The notes under the pieces were generated by a model. The model saw nothing but the letters and a program-made list of their open reading frames with translations. It was not told the origin of the DNA and did no database searches. A stretch of 64,000 nt of DNA. Source: Multifurca ochricompacta. Its lineage: Eukaryota; Basidiomycota; Agaricomycetes; Russulales; Russulaceae. Positions 22,272-34,727 of the stretch are shown one piece after another. The stretch is taken from contig WTXG01000121.1 in assembly GCA_022496185.1 (NCBI GenBank), forward strand, positions 1 through 64,000. Direction: 5' to 3'. The translations under genes were made by a program, and so were the position numbers. The first letter of the stretch is position 1. The number at the start of each line of letters is the position of its first letter.

Positions 22272-25200
22272 ATGAACCAGCAACACACTCTTAGTCCTTT
22301 TTCCTCAACTAACTCGTCAGAACTCCGATCACGTTTTGAGACCACTTTGAACGACTACGAAAAGCGGACAGGGACAAATCTGGTCGAGCATCAACTTGCC
22401 ATCGACCTCAGCAGTTGTGCCACCACTGACCCAATCATATTCACTTTGATAAAACACCTGAAAACTCTCAAAACCTTTCGTGTGGAAGATACTGCGGTAA
22501 TTATAAAATGGGTTAAGCAAATTGCGCGTCACTTGGCCGCTGTGTCTACCCAGGGAGTCCTCGGCGGAGAAGGTTCTCGTGTGGTACGTTAGACGCCTCT
22601 TAATACATTCCCTCAGGTGTATAACACTCGATACCGCAGCTTTCCCCACCTCAAAATGCACTTCTCTCTGCAATTGGCATCCTTGTCGGAGTACGCATTT
22701 TGCTCGTTATCTTCATGCCACTCTTTCTGACATCAACTGACGCCGTTAGACGATCGATGATACCCAAGTTTGCGGGAACTATGAAATGCTTCTTGATCTT
22801 CTCAGATCTATCGAATCATTTCTCAGGCGCCTCAGTGCTAATATCAAGATCCCATCAACGACGGCGGTGACAGATATGGTGGTAATGATATTGCTTGAAC
22901 TACTCTCTACTCTTGCTCTTGCAACACAACAGGCCAAACAAGGGCGACTCGGTGGGTTTTTTTCATTGTCGACACACAGTGATAGCTCAGATACATACAG
23001 GAAAGTTGGGAGAAAAACTGTTAGGGGAGCATGAGGTTGAAGCCGTGTTGCAGAGGTTGAGCCAGGGTGGCCAACATGGAACTCGAACGGCGGCAACACA
23101 GACGTTAGATATTATTTATGGTCTGATCCAGAACATGAAAGTGCTTATCGATGGTGCATAGTACTCGCTGAGGTGGTTTTCAAGCTATACTGAATTCGTG
23201 ACTTTGTTTAGATGGCAAAGCGTCAACGGACGACATCCAGTATTCTCTTGGTGTGTATCGTCGGGTGCATTTGTTCAAAATAATTGACACTAGGTACCAG
23301 TTATCATACAGCGACTGGCAAGCGACATTATAGATAAGCCAAAGCGTTTGTTATCCCCTTTAGGCTTCATTCTCCAGTCTAAACTCATACGTTAGGTGAC
23401 CACTTGCTGAAGGATATTAGAACTTGGCTCTCTCCTTCCGATCCGTCGAAATGTCACAATATCATGCGCAAAGCTCATCACGGTGGAACAGGCACATGGT
23501 TTATTGAAGGAGACAGATTCACAGAATGGAAAGACAACGGGTCTCTGTTATGGATTCATGGAAAGCGTACGCAATTGCCAAAAAATCGGTTCTTTCCCGT
23601 CACTAATCACGCCCTCGTTCCATAGCGGGCTCTGGAAAGAGCGTACTTTGGTATGCCGAAGTCAACGTTATCTCTTCTCGGAGAGCTGACACTTCTGGAT
23701 AGCTCAACGATTATTCAAGAGTTTATAAGAATGAAAGAAGCTGGCTTGGCCTCTATGGGGTATTTTTACTTTGATCGCGAAAATACGGAAATGCAAGACG
23801 CGCGTGGTCTAGTTTCTTCTCTTCTCACCCAACTATCCGAACAATCCGAAATTTATTCCGACATTCTCTCTCGCCTGTATTCAACACATGCCATGGGATC
23901 AGTTCAGGCTGGTTACAGCGCACTTCTAGAATGCTTGAAGGACATGCTCTCGATTCCTGGACAAAGCCCAATTTATTTTATCTTGGATGCTCTAGACGAA
24001 TCCCCTAATTGTTCTGATACTCCATCAGCACGAGAAAGCGTCCTGGAGTTTATTGAATGGCTTATGAACTTAGGTTATTCTCACCTACGCATATGTGTCT
24101 CCAGTCGTATGGAGGCAGATACCCGAGCAGTTCTCCAACCGTTAGCATCTCAGACAGTATGCATTCATGAGGAGAATGGACAAATTGGAGATATAAACAA
24201 CTATATCAACTTCTTCATCAACTCGGACATGAATACGCGCCGATGGAAAGACGAAGATAAAGAACTCGTGATTAACAAGGTGTCGGACGAAGCCGACGGA
24301 ATGTACGTATATTGTTTCTTTACGGTTTGTGAGTCTTTGCTAAGGTCATTGCACAGGTTTCGATTGGCGTTCTTCCGGTTGTACCAGTTGCGCCGATGTC
24401 ATCCTGAAGATATCCGGCGGACTCTGAACGAAGTTCCAGAGAAGATAATAGCGCAATATGAGCAATTATTAGAGGAAATTGATGAGAAGAAGTGGAAGTA
24501 TGCCCACCGTCTCTTTCAGTGCATAGCTGTGGCCGCACGCCCACTTCATGTTTCGGAACTTGCGGAGTTTCTCGCCTTGGATGTCAACCTGAATGAACTC
24601 CCTGTGCTGGTGACTGGTTGGCGGCCTAAAGACGCAGAATATGCGATACTGGCTACATGCTCCAGTCTTATTATCTTTGTCAATAATGATGGATCCCCGG
24701 TCGTGCAATTTTCCCACGCCTCTATGAAACAGTTCATAACATCGAACCGCATTGCCGGATCAGGGGGGCGTGTTTCTCGCTTTTATTGTCCTATCGGATA
24801 CGTTTCTATTGAAAGCTCCCATACAATAGTCGCGCAAGGCTGCCTCGCAGCTCTGTTGTGCCTGGATGATCAGGTCAACAAAAGCAGTATTACGAACTTC
24901 CCTCTTGCAACCTATGCTTCCGGCACTTTGCCGTTCATGCGTCGCCATACATTATTCAGCAGCACTTGAGGGACGCACTGAAACCTTTGTTTGATTCAGA
25001 AAAACCACACTTTGCAACCTTGGTTTGGATATCAAATCTGGATGATAGTTCAGGGCAGTCGATGTCCTCGGAGACGCCGTCACAACCCCAAGTAACCCCA
25101 TTATACTACGCCTCTCTCCTCGGCTTCCATACAATGGTTGAGTGGCTGGCTCCTATAAACCGCACAAGGTTAAATGACTGTGTTGGCTACTACGGGGCCC

Positions 25201-25679
25201 CATTAACTGCGGCGTCAGCAAAAGGTCATTACAGTGCTGCGAACATACTAATACAAAATGGTGCGAACCCTGCATTGGATGGCCCAGAGGGCAGGACTGC
25301 CTTGTATGCGGCATCAGAAAATGGACACCTTTACGTCGTAAAGTTGCTGCTTAGACAGGGTGCATCCCCGAATACCTTGTTCATGCGCCAGTATAGTCCG
25401 CTCGGTCAGGCGTTACGGAATGGCTATCTAGAAGTCGCACAGTTATTACTCCAACATAGAGCGCAGGTATATCAAGAGAACAGCCTTGGCGAGACTGTAC
25501 TGCATCAGGCATCCAATGGAGGATACAATCTGGAATCCGTACGGTTTCTTTTGCAGTGTGGTCCATATACGGGCCGGAAAGACAACCGGGGCAGGACTGC
25601 ACTGGATATAGCAAGAGAAAGTGGGCAAGAAGAGATTGTGCAGCTATTGTTGGAGCACGATGCAAAGACCATGCACTAA
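22272..25679 (+). pseudogene. NLR-3: Goodbye-NACHT-ankyrin gene, one frameshift
   Basis: The true ATG gives MNQQHTLSPFSSTNSSELRS and the Goodbye domain. Walker A (GSGKS) is at about 23628-23650, Walker B FILDALDESP near 23980, the winged-helix segment RPLHVSELAEFLALD near 24540, and six ankyrin repeats occupy about 25080-25670. Its mirror partner NLR-8 is nearly identical. One C is missing in CTTCCCGG near 24920 (YASRHFAV becomes YASGTLPF), which breaks the frame before the ankyrin domain. This is the only lesion I see, and it is in a homopolymer, so the gene may be intact in reality. Confidence 0.85.
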
Positions 25680-26717
25680 AGCGCAGGCCATGTCGGGACC
25701 GCGTAAGTATCTCGTCATTTTTACCATGTTGCGCTCTGTTTGAGAATGTAAAACCGTAGAGATTCGCAAGTTTGTACGTCGGCAAGCCAAGTCAGGGCGA
25801 AGATCTTGTTAATGGCGAGTCGGTAGGATGGAGCCAGTGTAACTGTAAATATTCATATGGGTCTGGCGACAGAGCTTAGTTATGTGTACTAAATAAAGTA
25901 AGGAAGACTTGTAGTTGAGTCGGTTGGATTACCATCAATACCCAAAACCATACCCTCAGAGTGTGAAGGTCTGGACAAGACGTGACTGGAAATCGAAACA
26001 TCATTTTAAAGAGTGAACACGAGCAGTCACAAAAGAACGGATTCATCATTCTACATATCGGCCTTGCACAAATCAAAGCCTACACGTTTGGGGCCGCGTA
26101 CTAACTGAAGTAGTGTCATCCACCACAATCTGAGCAAACTTCGCTCTAAATTTCCCATGTTACGCGAACCAAGCGGGACTCTAATCGAGATCATTGACGG
26201 CCTGACGAGGCAGCGTAGCCGCGATAGCGAGCAAAATCCTCAAGTCTGTGTGCGTGAGGAAGAGGAAGAGGAAGAGAAAGGTGGAGAGATCAGCACAAAT
26301 GGCTCAAAAAGACAACGTCGCATGATGCGACTGACCTGACGTTGCTGCCATCCCGTGCTCCAATTATCCGTCCTTGTGAGTCCACAGGAATAAAACTGAC
26401 GACATCACGCAAGATGTCGGAGACATCGCGAGGATCTCGCGTCTGTCCTTGAAAATCGCTTGCTCCAAAGATTCCCCCGTTTGAGTCCGGGCTGAAGCCG
26501 AATTCGCGTGAAGGGCCACGGGTACCACAAGCACTGGGCATCTGTCCTTGCGAGTTAACAGCGATTCATGACGCCAGGTGAGGAAAAGAGGCCAGACTGA
26601 CCGACAGCGGCCTCCCGTCAGCGCGGCCTAAAGGATTCCTGAAAATCTGGTCATGGCCGCCGCCGAATTCTCGTGCAATGAACTCATGGAAAAATGAGTT
26701 GTCGTCCCTTCCCGATT

Positions 26718-26951
26718 TCAGTGGTCAAAATCTACTGATATGGAATTAGAGATTATGACAGTGACACACTCAGAATGCCCCGCGAGAGCCCGGAAAGCAA
26801 CCAGGCCCACGAGGGCAACAGCCAAGCCCGCTAGGGTAAACGTAACAGCAGAAAGGCGCATTTTCATTTCTACCAGTCGTCAAAAAAAGGGGGAGAGATA
26901 TTCATTATTCTTCTCAGAGAGAAAGACACCAAACGTACGAGTGAGAAACAT
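26718..26951 (-). CDS. Tiny membrane/secreted ORF, left copy
   Basis: This is the mirror copy of the gene at 60402. The first exon ATGTTTCTCACTC is followed by an intron with a GTACGT donor. The second exon gives MKMRLSAVTFTLAGLAVALV with a single hydrophobic span, ending SISVDFDH. A TATATAAAC box sits about 45 bp upstream on the minus strand. A further 83-codon open frame at 26290-26541 (GPSREFGF ... VVSFIPVDSQGRIIGARDG) is also conserved between arms and may be a downstream exon. Function is not recognised. Confidence 0.35.
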
Positions 26952-27434
26952 AGTAGTATGACAGTATAAAAGGTGGAGTGCTGGGATGCCTGTTTATATA
27001 CAAGTCCAGTGCTATCAGATGGGTTCATGAGGCAACGACTCACTAACTGATTAAAACACCTTTAATATTCAATTCAATCTGTGGCACTTACCTAGCCAAC
27101 CGGTGCGTTAATCCGATAGCATGGTAAAATGGGGAAATTACGCTGCCACCCTATCATCGTTGGACATGTGGAACAGTGCCAAGAGTGGGTCAAGGTGAGC
27201 CGGACCGAATCAGAGATGACCGCAGTCAAGTGGCATGTGGTCAAATTGCGCCGCAGTAGCAAAGGATCGATCAGGGACACACACAAACCGCCCGCAGCAT
27301 TATACATTCTTGACACCCAGAAACCTTCCACCTCCGCTCATCATCCCAGCAAGTTGTCTCATCTCTTGCCACCGTTCGTCAAAAGTAGTATGGGTACTGT
27401 CGTTCGCTTCGTCGCTATCTCCCATTAAGTGAGA

Positions 27435-28317
27435 TCCTATTTAAACGCGTCCCCTTACATCAAACTTTCTAGATATTATTGTCCTACGGACTGGCAATAG
27501 CATGCTCTCTTACCGTACTTTAACTTTTTGTGTGGTTTTCACTTTAGACCATCTAACTGAAGTGAGTCGTACTCGCAACTAAATCAGGTAGTTCGCTTAA
27601 TGTAGCTGCAGTCATCGCGCGCAGGGAAATAAACTCGAAAAGATAATAAACGCGAAACATAGACGAGAACATGCACGAATCGATGCACTCCGAAGCGATG
27701 TGATACGCGCATATGCTCGCGTCCATATCGGAAATTATATAATCCATTAGTGCTGAAGCTAGGCATCAGGTGTTAGACGTCGGGTATGGAGGCTTGGCGG
27801 TAATTAGGATGAGGATGTGCTTGCTAGCAGGTTTGGTGGAGTTTCCGTGTGCCTTCCTTACGGGATGCCGAACGAAACAGGCAGATAGAAAGGTCTATGT
27901 ACTTTTAACTTCGCTCTCACGCACCATACTACTGCTGTGGCAGAGGAGAACCTCTCTCACTTTTAGCAGTAGCAAAAAAAACAGGATTCAGGATTATCGC
28001 GCAGACCATGAGTCCTCCAATGTCACAAGACCAAGACATACCTGATGATCAAGACGGGACTTGCTCTAAGCATGCTCAATAAACAGTCGCATAGGTGTCA
28101 TTCGATTCCACAATGATGTATCACAGGACCTACATGTGGACGCCTTGTCCACGTCATTATCTGAATCAACCAAGCACCTTCCTCGTCACTCTAACACGAC
28201 TAATCAAGGTCACTCAAAATGCTGCGCGAAAGCAGGACCGCAGCAGCAAGCAAATCCTCCGGTCTGGAGAAGTAAAGCCCGTCAATATAAAATGCTTTTC
28301 CTAGGAGGAGATGTACC
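27435..28317. other. No gene recognised; left arm B homology ends
   Basis: Homology with the right arm stops at about 27420. The sequence from there to the secreted-protein gene is single-copy, AT-richer, and has only short uninformative open frames. Confidence 0.5.
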
Positions 28318-28818
28318 CTACGCTACGCCGTCGTCCCTTTCAAGGAGCCCCGGGGAGATAATAAACGGAGGGCGGATGATAGTGCGCTCGGAGACTTCGT
28401 TGTCGCGATTGAAAACGCCAGACGGGTGGCTCTGCTGAAACTCGGAAACAAAGTCGGCAAATCCATCGACGAGATCTCTGGAGAAGACTTCGTTCGGATG
28501 GTTCGCAAAGAACTTGCCAAAGAAGTCATTAATGTCGCGCGTAACTCGACCGGGACGGGATGGCGGGGGGTTCCAGGACCGACGGGATGGATCTTGGGGT
28601 GGTCTGTAAATTTCAGATTAACGACGCCGATTCCGGGGAGGAGAGATGGTCTGAACAAATACGCACGGAAGGACTACCTGGGGGGGTTTGCCGAATGTCG
28701 GAGGAGCGTCAGGCGCGAAACCACTCGAGCCAGATCGCTTGGACACGAAGCTAGGTGCGGCTAATGAAGGAGAGACAGCCAAGGCCAGAAGAACGCAGGC
28801 AGCGACAGAGGAACGCAT
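28318..28818 (-). CDS. Small secreted protein, function unknown
   Basis: Two exons are proposed. Exon 1 gives a clear signal peptide, MRSSVAACVLLALAVSPSLA, followed by a possible Kex2-type site at SKR (residues 26-28). With a GTGCGT..TTACAG intron the frame continues as PPPQDPSRRSWN ... DINDFFGKFFANHPNEVFS ... GVFNRDNEVS ... LLERDDGVA, about 145 aa in total. After the signal there are no cysteines, an acidic Phe-rich middle and a proline-rich N-terminal third. Proteins of this type are exported, and some fungal ones act on hosts or competitors, but nothing here shows a role. It is single-copy in the window, between duplicated blocks. Confidence 0.6.
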
Positions 28819-29481
28819 TGTCGAAGTCAGGAGGTAAAGGTGATAGTTAATACGAAAAGTGAACGAAAAGCGGTAAGATGAGGTCGTGAAAACGAATACA
28901 AATGGCTAGTAAGCCATAGTGAGCACTGTGACAAGACAGGAAAATAAAAGGGATGGACAACCCACCAACCGGTGCCTTGGAAAAGAAATGCAACTGTGAG
29001 CTGAAGCTGGGGCACCATAGACCCTCCCGAGTCCCATTTTATAGAGCGTCAGGAAGCCAGCAGAGGTACGAGCTCAGCAATCGGTCATGATTATCACCAC
29101 CATCAATTACGTTCAGAGAGTAGCACCGATTGGGAATGGTCCTGCTTCACATCTTTCCTTGCCGATCTGCATGATTCCACCAATGGTAGTTTATGGCATG
29201 ATGCCCAATTAAAGTGCCATAAGAAATAAAGCTGCTGTCCCCATCCGCGACCTGTGTTCACAGCCTTAGCCATCACGTGTGCCTGGCAACAATTGGAGAT
29301 GGACTTAAGGTTCATTGGGATGAGCCGAGCAAACGTTGAAGCCATTGCTTTCTGAAACCTGAATCACGGGCAAAGAAGTTGATGCTATGTACTGTCTTTT
29401 TAACTTTGCACTCACATTGTTGTGTAGAGGAGGCCTCTTTCGCTAATACCCGCATTAGAAGAAAGGTATCATGTCCAACAG

Positions 29482-30355
29482 ACTGAATGCAATCCATCCA
29501 GCACATCGTGATGCATCACGTGATGTACATACAGAGACAAACAATTATGGAGAGGCTTCCAATTGTCTCTTGGTATTGTGTTTTCTTCATCTTTTTGGCG
29601 TCGGTCGGCGTTCGCGGTGAGTCGTTGCGGGAGTATTGCACACCTGGTGGCATCGCAGTGTCGTAAGGTTTTGTATCTTCAAGTTTAAATTGCGCATTAG
29701 AAGAACTTGGGGATCGAGAGAGAATGCGTCGAAATAATCGACTCCGTATACTTGTGTGAAACCGCGTGCGACAAGTCTTGCTTTGTACTTGTCCACGGTA
29801 CCGTCGGCCTTGTGTTTGACACGAAAAAACCCATTCTGATCTGACTATATTCTTGTTTTCTGAGCATGGTACTGTAATCCACGTTTTCGCCTTTTTTAGT
29901 GTAAGGATTTTGCGGTCAATGGCCTCCTTCCAAAAAGGCCAGTTGTCGTGTGTTCGAGCTTCAATGAGTAATTTTGGATTGCCTTCAGCATCTTCAATAG
30001 CTTCTGCAATCATATTGTTGTATTCTGCCTGATAAGCATAAACTGTGTCTGCAGATATGTCAGTGATAGACACAGAGCGGCAAGCCTTCTTGGGTGTCCA
30101 GATGGTGATATTTGGGCTTCAATGGTATCTATCCATGCTATGGCTGCTATTTCAACACATAATACAGCTTGCATATTTCATTCTACATACTAAAAAAATG
30201 GTTTCCTGCTGTCAAACACCCAAAACTGAAATACAAGACTCCAATGCAGATAGCTATGAGGTGGGCTCAGGAGAAGTGAAGGCACGTTAATATTGTTTGT
30301 CTTTATATGTACATCACGTGACGCATCACAATGTGCTGGGTGAATTGCATCCAGT
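29482..30355. mobile_element. TIR element enclosing a Copia pol fragment
   Basis: The ends are inverted repeats: ACTGAATGCAATCCATCCAG at the left and CTGGGTGAATTGCATCCAGT at the right. A second conserved block with CACGTGATGTACAT follows at both ends, giving about 55-60 bp of TIR. The same terminal blocks bound the element at 58245-59566, so they define a family. The cargo is unrelated between the two. Confidence 0.65.
29516..30073 (-). pseudogene. Copia reverse transcriptase fragment
   Basis: Minus-strand reading gives the RT N-terminus (DNWPFWKEAIDRKILTLKKA, IVRSEWVF) and, after a frameshift, DKYKARLVARGFTQVYGVDY. A later piece of the same domain follows (TMPPGVQYS-like, YQETIGSLS), so the catalytic centre is deleted. 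It belongs to a different Copia lineage from the element at position 1. Confidence 0.8.
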
Positions 30356-30539
30356 TGACCAGCCTGCGAGGAAATTCCCACGCACGAATGAGCAGACTCA
30401 CAATCACTCGTCCGTCGCTGTATTCATTTTGCGAACACATCTCACTCTCGGCATCATCTTGGGTCTTAAAAAAATCATAGATTTCAAGTTCTCTCCGCTG
30501 TCAGTACTTCCCTCTGCGTCGGGTGTTGTTTAGATCCAT

Positions 30540-31048
30540 CAAGAGGCCAGAAATTCTACGCCGCTCGCTTCCGCAAGGACATCCCCGCGTCGGCCAGGCT
30601 TTGTGCCTACTCCCCCACCCTTGAGGCCACTGCCTCCCACCACCTCCTTCATTGCTCCCTGTATATCACTGCCCGTGCATCTTGGGGCCTCACCACCTGG
30701 CCTACCACTGGTCTGCCCTGGCTGGCGGTGTTCCAAAACACCCATGACGTCGAAGCCCTCCTAAGCTTCCTACAGGAGACGCGTGTCACCTTCAAGCCGT
30801 AGACGGGCTAGGCCTAGCAGGGCCCGGGGTACTTGGTTGAGGTAAGTTTCGCTCTGCCTCCCTCCATACAGCAGGGGGTTTGTCCCTGCTTCACTCTCCC
30901 CACCACGCTTTCATTCCTTTCCCCTTGGCGGAGTTCCGTCTCCACGACGTTCGTTCATGTAGTAGCTACCAATTTGTACCTGATCAGTAGCCGCGCGACT
31001 TAGGCAAGTCCTTAAAGCGCGTAATAAATTTGATTAAAAAAAAATAAA
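30540..31048 (+). mobile_element. 5'-truncated LINE, 3' end with A-tail
   Basis: The frame ends with the LINE ORF2 tail (RLCAYSPTLEATASHHLLHC ... LLSFLQETRVTFKP, stop at about 30800). The family 3' UTR follows, including GTAGTAGCTACCAATTTGTACC and CTTAAAGCGCGTAATAAATTTGATT, then an A-rich tail. It is related to the LINE at 53550. It lies just upstream of the NLR-4 promoter. Confidence 0.75.
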
Positions 31049-31220
31049 AGGAACCAGAAATCGAAAGGCGTCGAGGTCCCCAAATCAAGCCCCGAGCAAA
31101 ACCGCAATGATGGAGGTTCTCAGCTCGCCAAGTGGTCGGATTCTGTGATACCGAGCATTGACGTTTTCTATCTCTCAGAAAAGATGATGGCCTACTCCTC
31201 CCCTAGAGCTAGTTTGACAA

Positions 31221-31235
31221 CTATATCTGGTATTT
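31221..31235 (+). promoter_or_regulatory. NLR-4 TATA-like promoter element
   Basis: CTATATCTGGTATTT lies about 75 bp upstream of the ATG and is conserved in position and sequence in NLR-5, NLR-6 and NLR-7. Confidence 0.55.
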
Positions 31236-31310
31236 AGCCGCCCGTTTCAAATCACCTCCATTGTTGTTTTACCCGAGACAACCACAAGCATATTATCGCT
31301 CATATTCACC

Positions 31311-34300
31311 ATGAACAGGCAAATTTCTCTTAGCTCGTTGTCTTCAGCTCCCTCGTCTGACATCCGGTCACTTTTCCAAACTACTTTGGAAGATTACGAA
31401 AAGCGCACAGGGATTAACTTAATCGATCATCAACTCACCATCGACCTCAACAGTTGTGACACCGCTGACTCGATCATTTCTACACTCCGAAGCCACTTAC
31501 AAACTCTCAATAACTTCCGTGGGGAAGATGCTGTGGTAGTCATCAAGTGGCTCAAGCGGATTGTGCGCCACTTGAATACGCTGTCGACCAATGGTGTGCT
31601 CGGGGGAGAAAGTACACGTCTGGTATGTTTGATGACAGTTGTTGAATTTCGGCTTCTCCATGACGTTTTATGGCTCAGCTATTCCCACTCGAAAATGCAA
31701 TCCTCTCCTCCATCGGCGTCCTTCTTGTAGTACGCATTTTTCTCGATTCCTTCGTGCGATTCTTTCTGACATATTATCGCCTTTAGACCATCGATGGAAC
31801 TCAAGTCAGCGCGAACTATGATATACTCATCGATCTTTTCAAGTCAATCGAATCCTTTCTCAAGCGGCTTGCTACTCGTATCAAGACCCCAGTTACGGCA
31901 TCAGTGATAGAAATGGTGACGAAGATATTGCTTGAACTGCTCTCCACTCTCGCCCTTGCAACACAACAGGTCAGGCGAGGGAGGCTGGGTAGGTCACCCT
32001 CACCATGGATATATGACTATAGCTCAGGACCGTGCAGAGAAGTTGGGAGATAAATTGTTAGGGGATAATGATATTGAATCCGTGATAGAAAGGTTGGGCC
32101 AGTTCACCCAACAAGGGATTCGAACGGCCGCGGCACAGACTCTAGATATTATCCACGGCCTTGTCCAGAACATGAAGACACTTATTGACGGTGCATAATA
32201 TCCGCTCCATCGGATTCCCACGCGGTTGTTGAACTCGCATTTTTGTTTAGATGGTAAGGCGTCAACAGACGACATCCAATATGCTCTCGGTACGTATCAT
32301 TTATGTTCGCGCTTTCAGAATAATCGATCCAGGGTATCAGTTATCGTACAGCGGCTCGCGAGCGACATTATAGACAAGTCCAAGCGTCCGTTATCTCCTT
32401 GAGATTCCTCGCCCTCTAAACTGAGATCATTTTACTATCCGTAGGCGACCAGCTGCTGAAGGACGTTCGAAATTGGCTCTCTCCTTCCGATCCATCGCAA
32501 TCTCATAACATCGCACGTAAAGCTCATCACATTGGAACCTCGACGTGGTTCATTGAAGGTCACACCTTCGCCGAATGGAAAAACACTGGTTCTCTTTTGT
32601 GGATTCATGGAAAGCGTATGTAAATCTCGCGCTTCGTTCCTTTGCCGCCACTTATCTAGCCTTCGTTCTGTAGCGGGCTCTGGCAAAAGTGTGCTTTGGT
32701 ATGCCCAAGTTTTGAAGTCAACATTGCCTTTTTCTCGGCGCGCTGATATTCTCAAAATAGCTCGATGATTATTCAAGAAATCACGAGAATGCGCGAAACT
32801 GGCTTGGCGTCCATGGCGTATTTTTACTTTGATCGCAAGAATACGGAAAAGCAAGACGCTTGTGGTCTAATCTCTTCTCTTCTTGTCCAGCTGTCAGAGC
32901 AATCCGAATTTTATTCCGACATTCTTTCTCGCCTATATTCGACGCATGCTGCAGGATCAAGACAGGCTGGTAACGACGCTTTACTAGAATGTCTGAAGAA
33001 CATGCTCTCGGTCCCCGGACAAGGCCCAATTTATATCATCTTGGATGGCCTTGACGAATCCCCCAAAGGTCCTAGCACACCATCGCCACGAGAAAGCGTC
33101 CTGGAGATTATTGAATTGCTTACCAAATTAGATCATTCCCACCTACACATCTGCGTCTCGAGCTGTTTGGAGGCAGATATCCGATCAGTTCTCCGTCCGT
33201 TAACATCTCAGACAGTATGCCTCCATGAGGAGAATGGACAAATTGACGATATTAACAACTACATCAACTTCTTTATCAACTCAGACGTGAACACGCGCCA
33301 GTGGAAAGATGATGATAAAGAGTTTGTGATCAAGAAAGTTTCAGAGGAAGCTGACGGAATGTATAGTAGTCGTTTTTTATACTGTTCGCGATGTCTTTTT
33401 TACGTCTCGGTACAGGTTCCGATGGGCGTTCTGCCGGCTGGATCAGCTGCGCCGGTGTCTTCCCAGAGGTATTCGAGGCACATTGGACGAATTCCCAGAG
33501 ACGATGGAATATGGATACGAGCGCATATTACTGGACATAGATGAGAAAAAGTGGGAGGCGGCTCATCTTCTCTTCAGATGCATTGCGGTAGCCACCCGCC
33601 CACTTCGAGTTTCAGAACTTGCAGATTTCCTCGCCTTGGATTATAAGTTGAATGAACTCCCTGTGTTGGAGGCTGGTTGGCGCCCTAAAGATCCAGAATA
33701 TGCAGTGCTGGCTACATGCTCTAGCTTCATTTCGATCGAGGATGCGAATGAGTCCCCCCCGGTCGTGCACTTTTCCCATTTCTCGGTGAAGAAATATTTA
33801 ACATCGAATAACCTCGACAGAGCGGACAGACGTGTTTCTCGCTATTCTTTTTCCATTGAAGATGCACATACGACAGTCGCACACGGCTGCCTCTCCACTT
33901 TACTCCATGTGGACGAGAAGGTCAACCGAAGCAGCATTACAAACTTCCCTCTCGCTGCCTATGCCGCCCAATACTTGGTCACTCATACCTCTTTTCTTAA
34001 TGTTCAGCGGTGCGTAAGAGACTCACTGAAACGCCTTCTCGACCCACATAAACCGCACTTTGCGATCTGGGTTTGGATATACGACGTGGATGAATATTCG
34101 GGACAATCGATGACATCAGAAACCCCATCACAGCCACGAGCGGGTCCATTATACTACGCCTCTCAGTTCCGCCTCAACGAGATAGTAATTTGGCTGTCAT
34201 CTACATACCCCTCTAGCATAAATGGCCTCGGTGGTTACTACGGAACCCCATTGATCGCAGCATGTGCAAAGGGCCATGCCGATATCGCCACAAACCTGCT

Positions 34301-34727
34301 CTACCGCGGTGGATCTCATAGGACCGAGGGTCCTGATGGGCGGACTGCCTTATATTCAGCCTCAGAAAATGGTCATCTAAACACTGTAGAGTCACTGCTT
34401 GAGAGGCATGCAGACCCGAATACCCTTTTCATGGGCCAGTATAGTCCACTCGGTCAGGCGTTACGGAATGGACATCTAGAAGTTGCAAGGTCATTAATCC
34501 AACATAAAGCGCAGGTAAATCAATGGAACAGCCTTGGCGAGACTGTACTGCATCAGGCATCCAATGGAGGATACGATCTGGAATCCATACGGTTTCTTTT
34601 GCGGTGTGGTGCAAATACGGGCTGTAAAGACAGGCAGGGCCGAACTGCACTGGACATAGCAAGAGAAAGTGGACAAGAAGAGATTGTACAGCTATTGTTG
34701 GGGCATGATGCTAATACGATGCACTAA
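31311..34727 (+). CDS. NLR-4: intact Goodbye-NACHT-ankyrin STAND protein
   Basis: Ten exons (31311-31622, 31679-31729, 31787-31988, 32038-32190, 32251-32289, 32341-32385, 32445-32615, 32674-32698, 32761-33360, 33416-34727) join in frame to 969 aa. The Goodbye domain covers about residues 15-240. The NACHT domain has Walker A GKPGSGKS at about 323-330 and Walker B IYIILDGLDESP at about 421-432. The motif HLHICVSS fits sensor 1. The winged-helix segment RPLRVSELADFLALD lies near 665, and six ankyrin repeats span about 775-965. By family it is a cytosolic ATP- or GTP-dependent oligomerising receptor, inferred to act in non-self recognition or programmed cell death. It carries a shared TATA-like box and is the reference for all other copies here. 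Confidence 0.93.

Larger units (their letters stand above)
22200..27425 (+). repeat. Inverted duplication, arm B left
   Basis: NLR-3 and its downstream 1.7 kb, including the tiny ORF, match 59900-64000 on the opposite strand. The match to the right arm ends at about 27420. Confidence 0.9.

Noticed and set aside
23653..23700. Apparent start MPKSTLSLLGEL (and MPRPTLSL at 9334 and 48929) as the N-terminus of a separate NACHT protein
   Set aside because: This is read-through of the intron after the Walker A exon; splicing gives GKPGSGKSVLCSTIIQE.
26220..26285. GAGGAAGAGGAAGAG run as an acidic-tail protein
   Set aside because: Simple repeat in a short frame, present in both arms only because of the duplication.
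27092..27428. Two overlapping frames on opposite strands (79 and 99 codons) as genes
   Set aside because: Neither has recognisable features; similarity in the right arm follows from the duplication and the frames differ there (stops, lost ATG).
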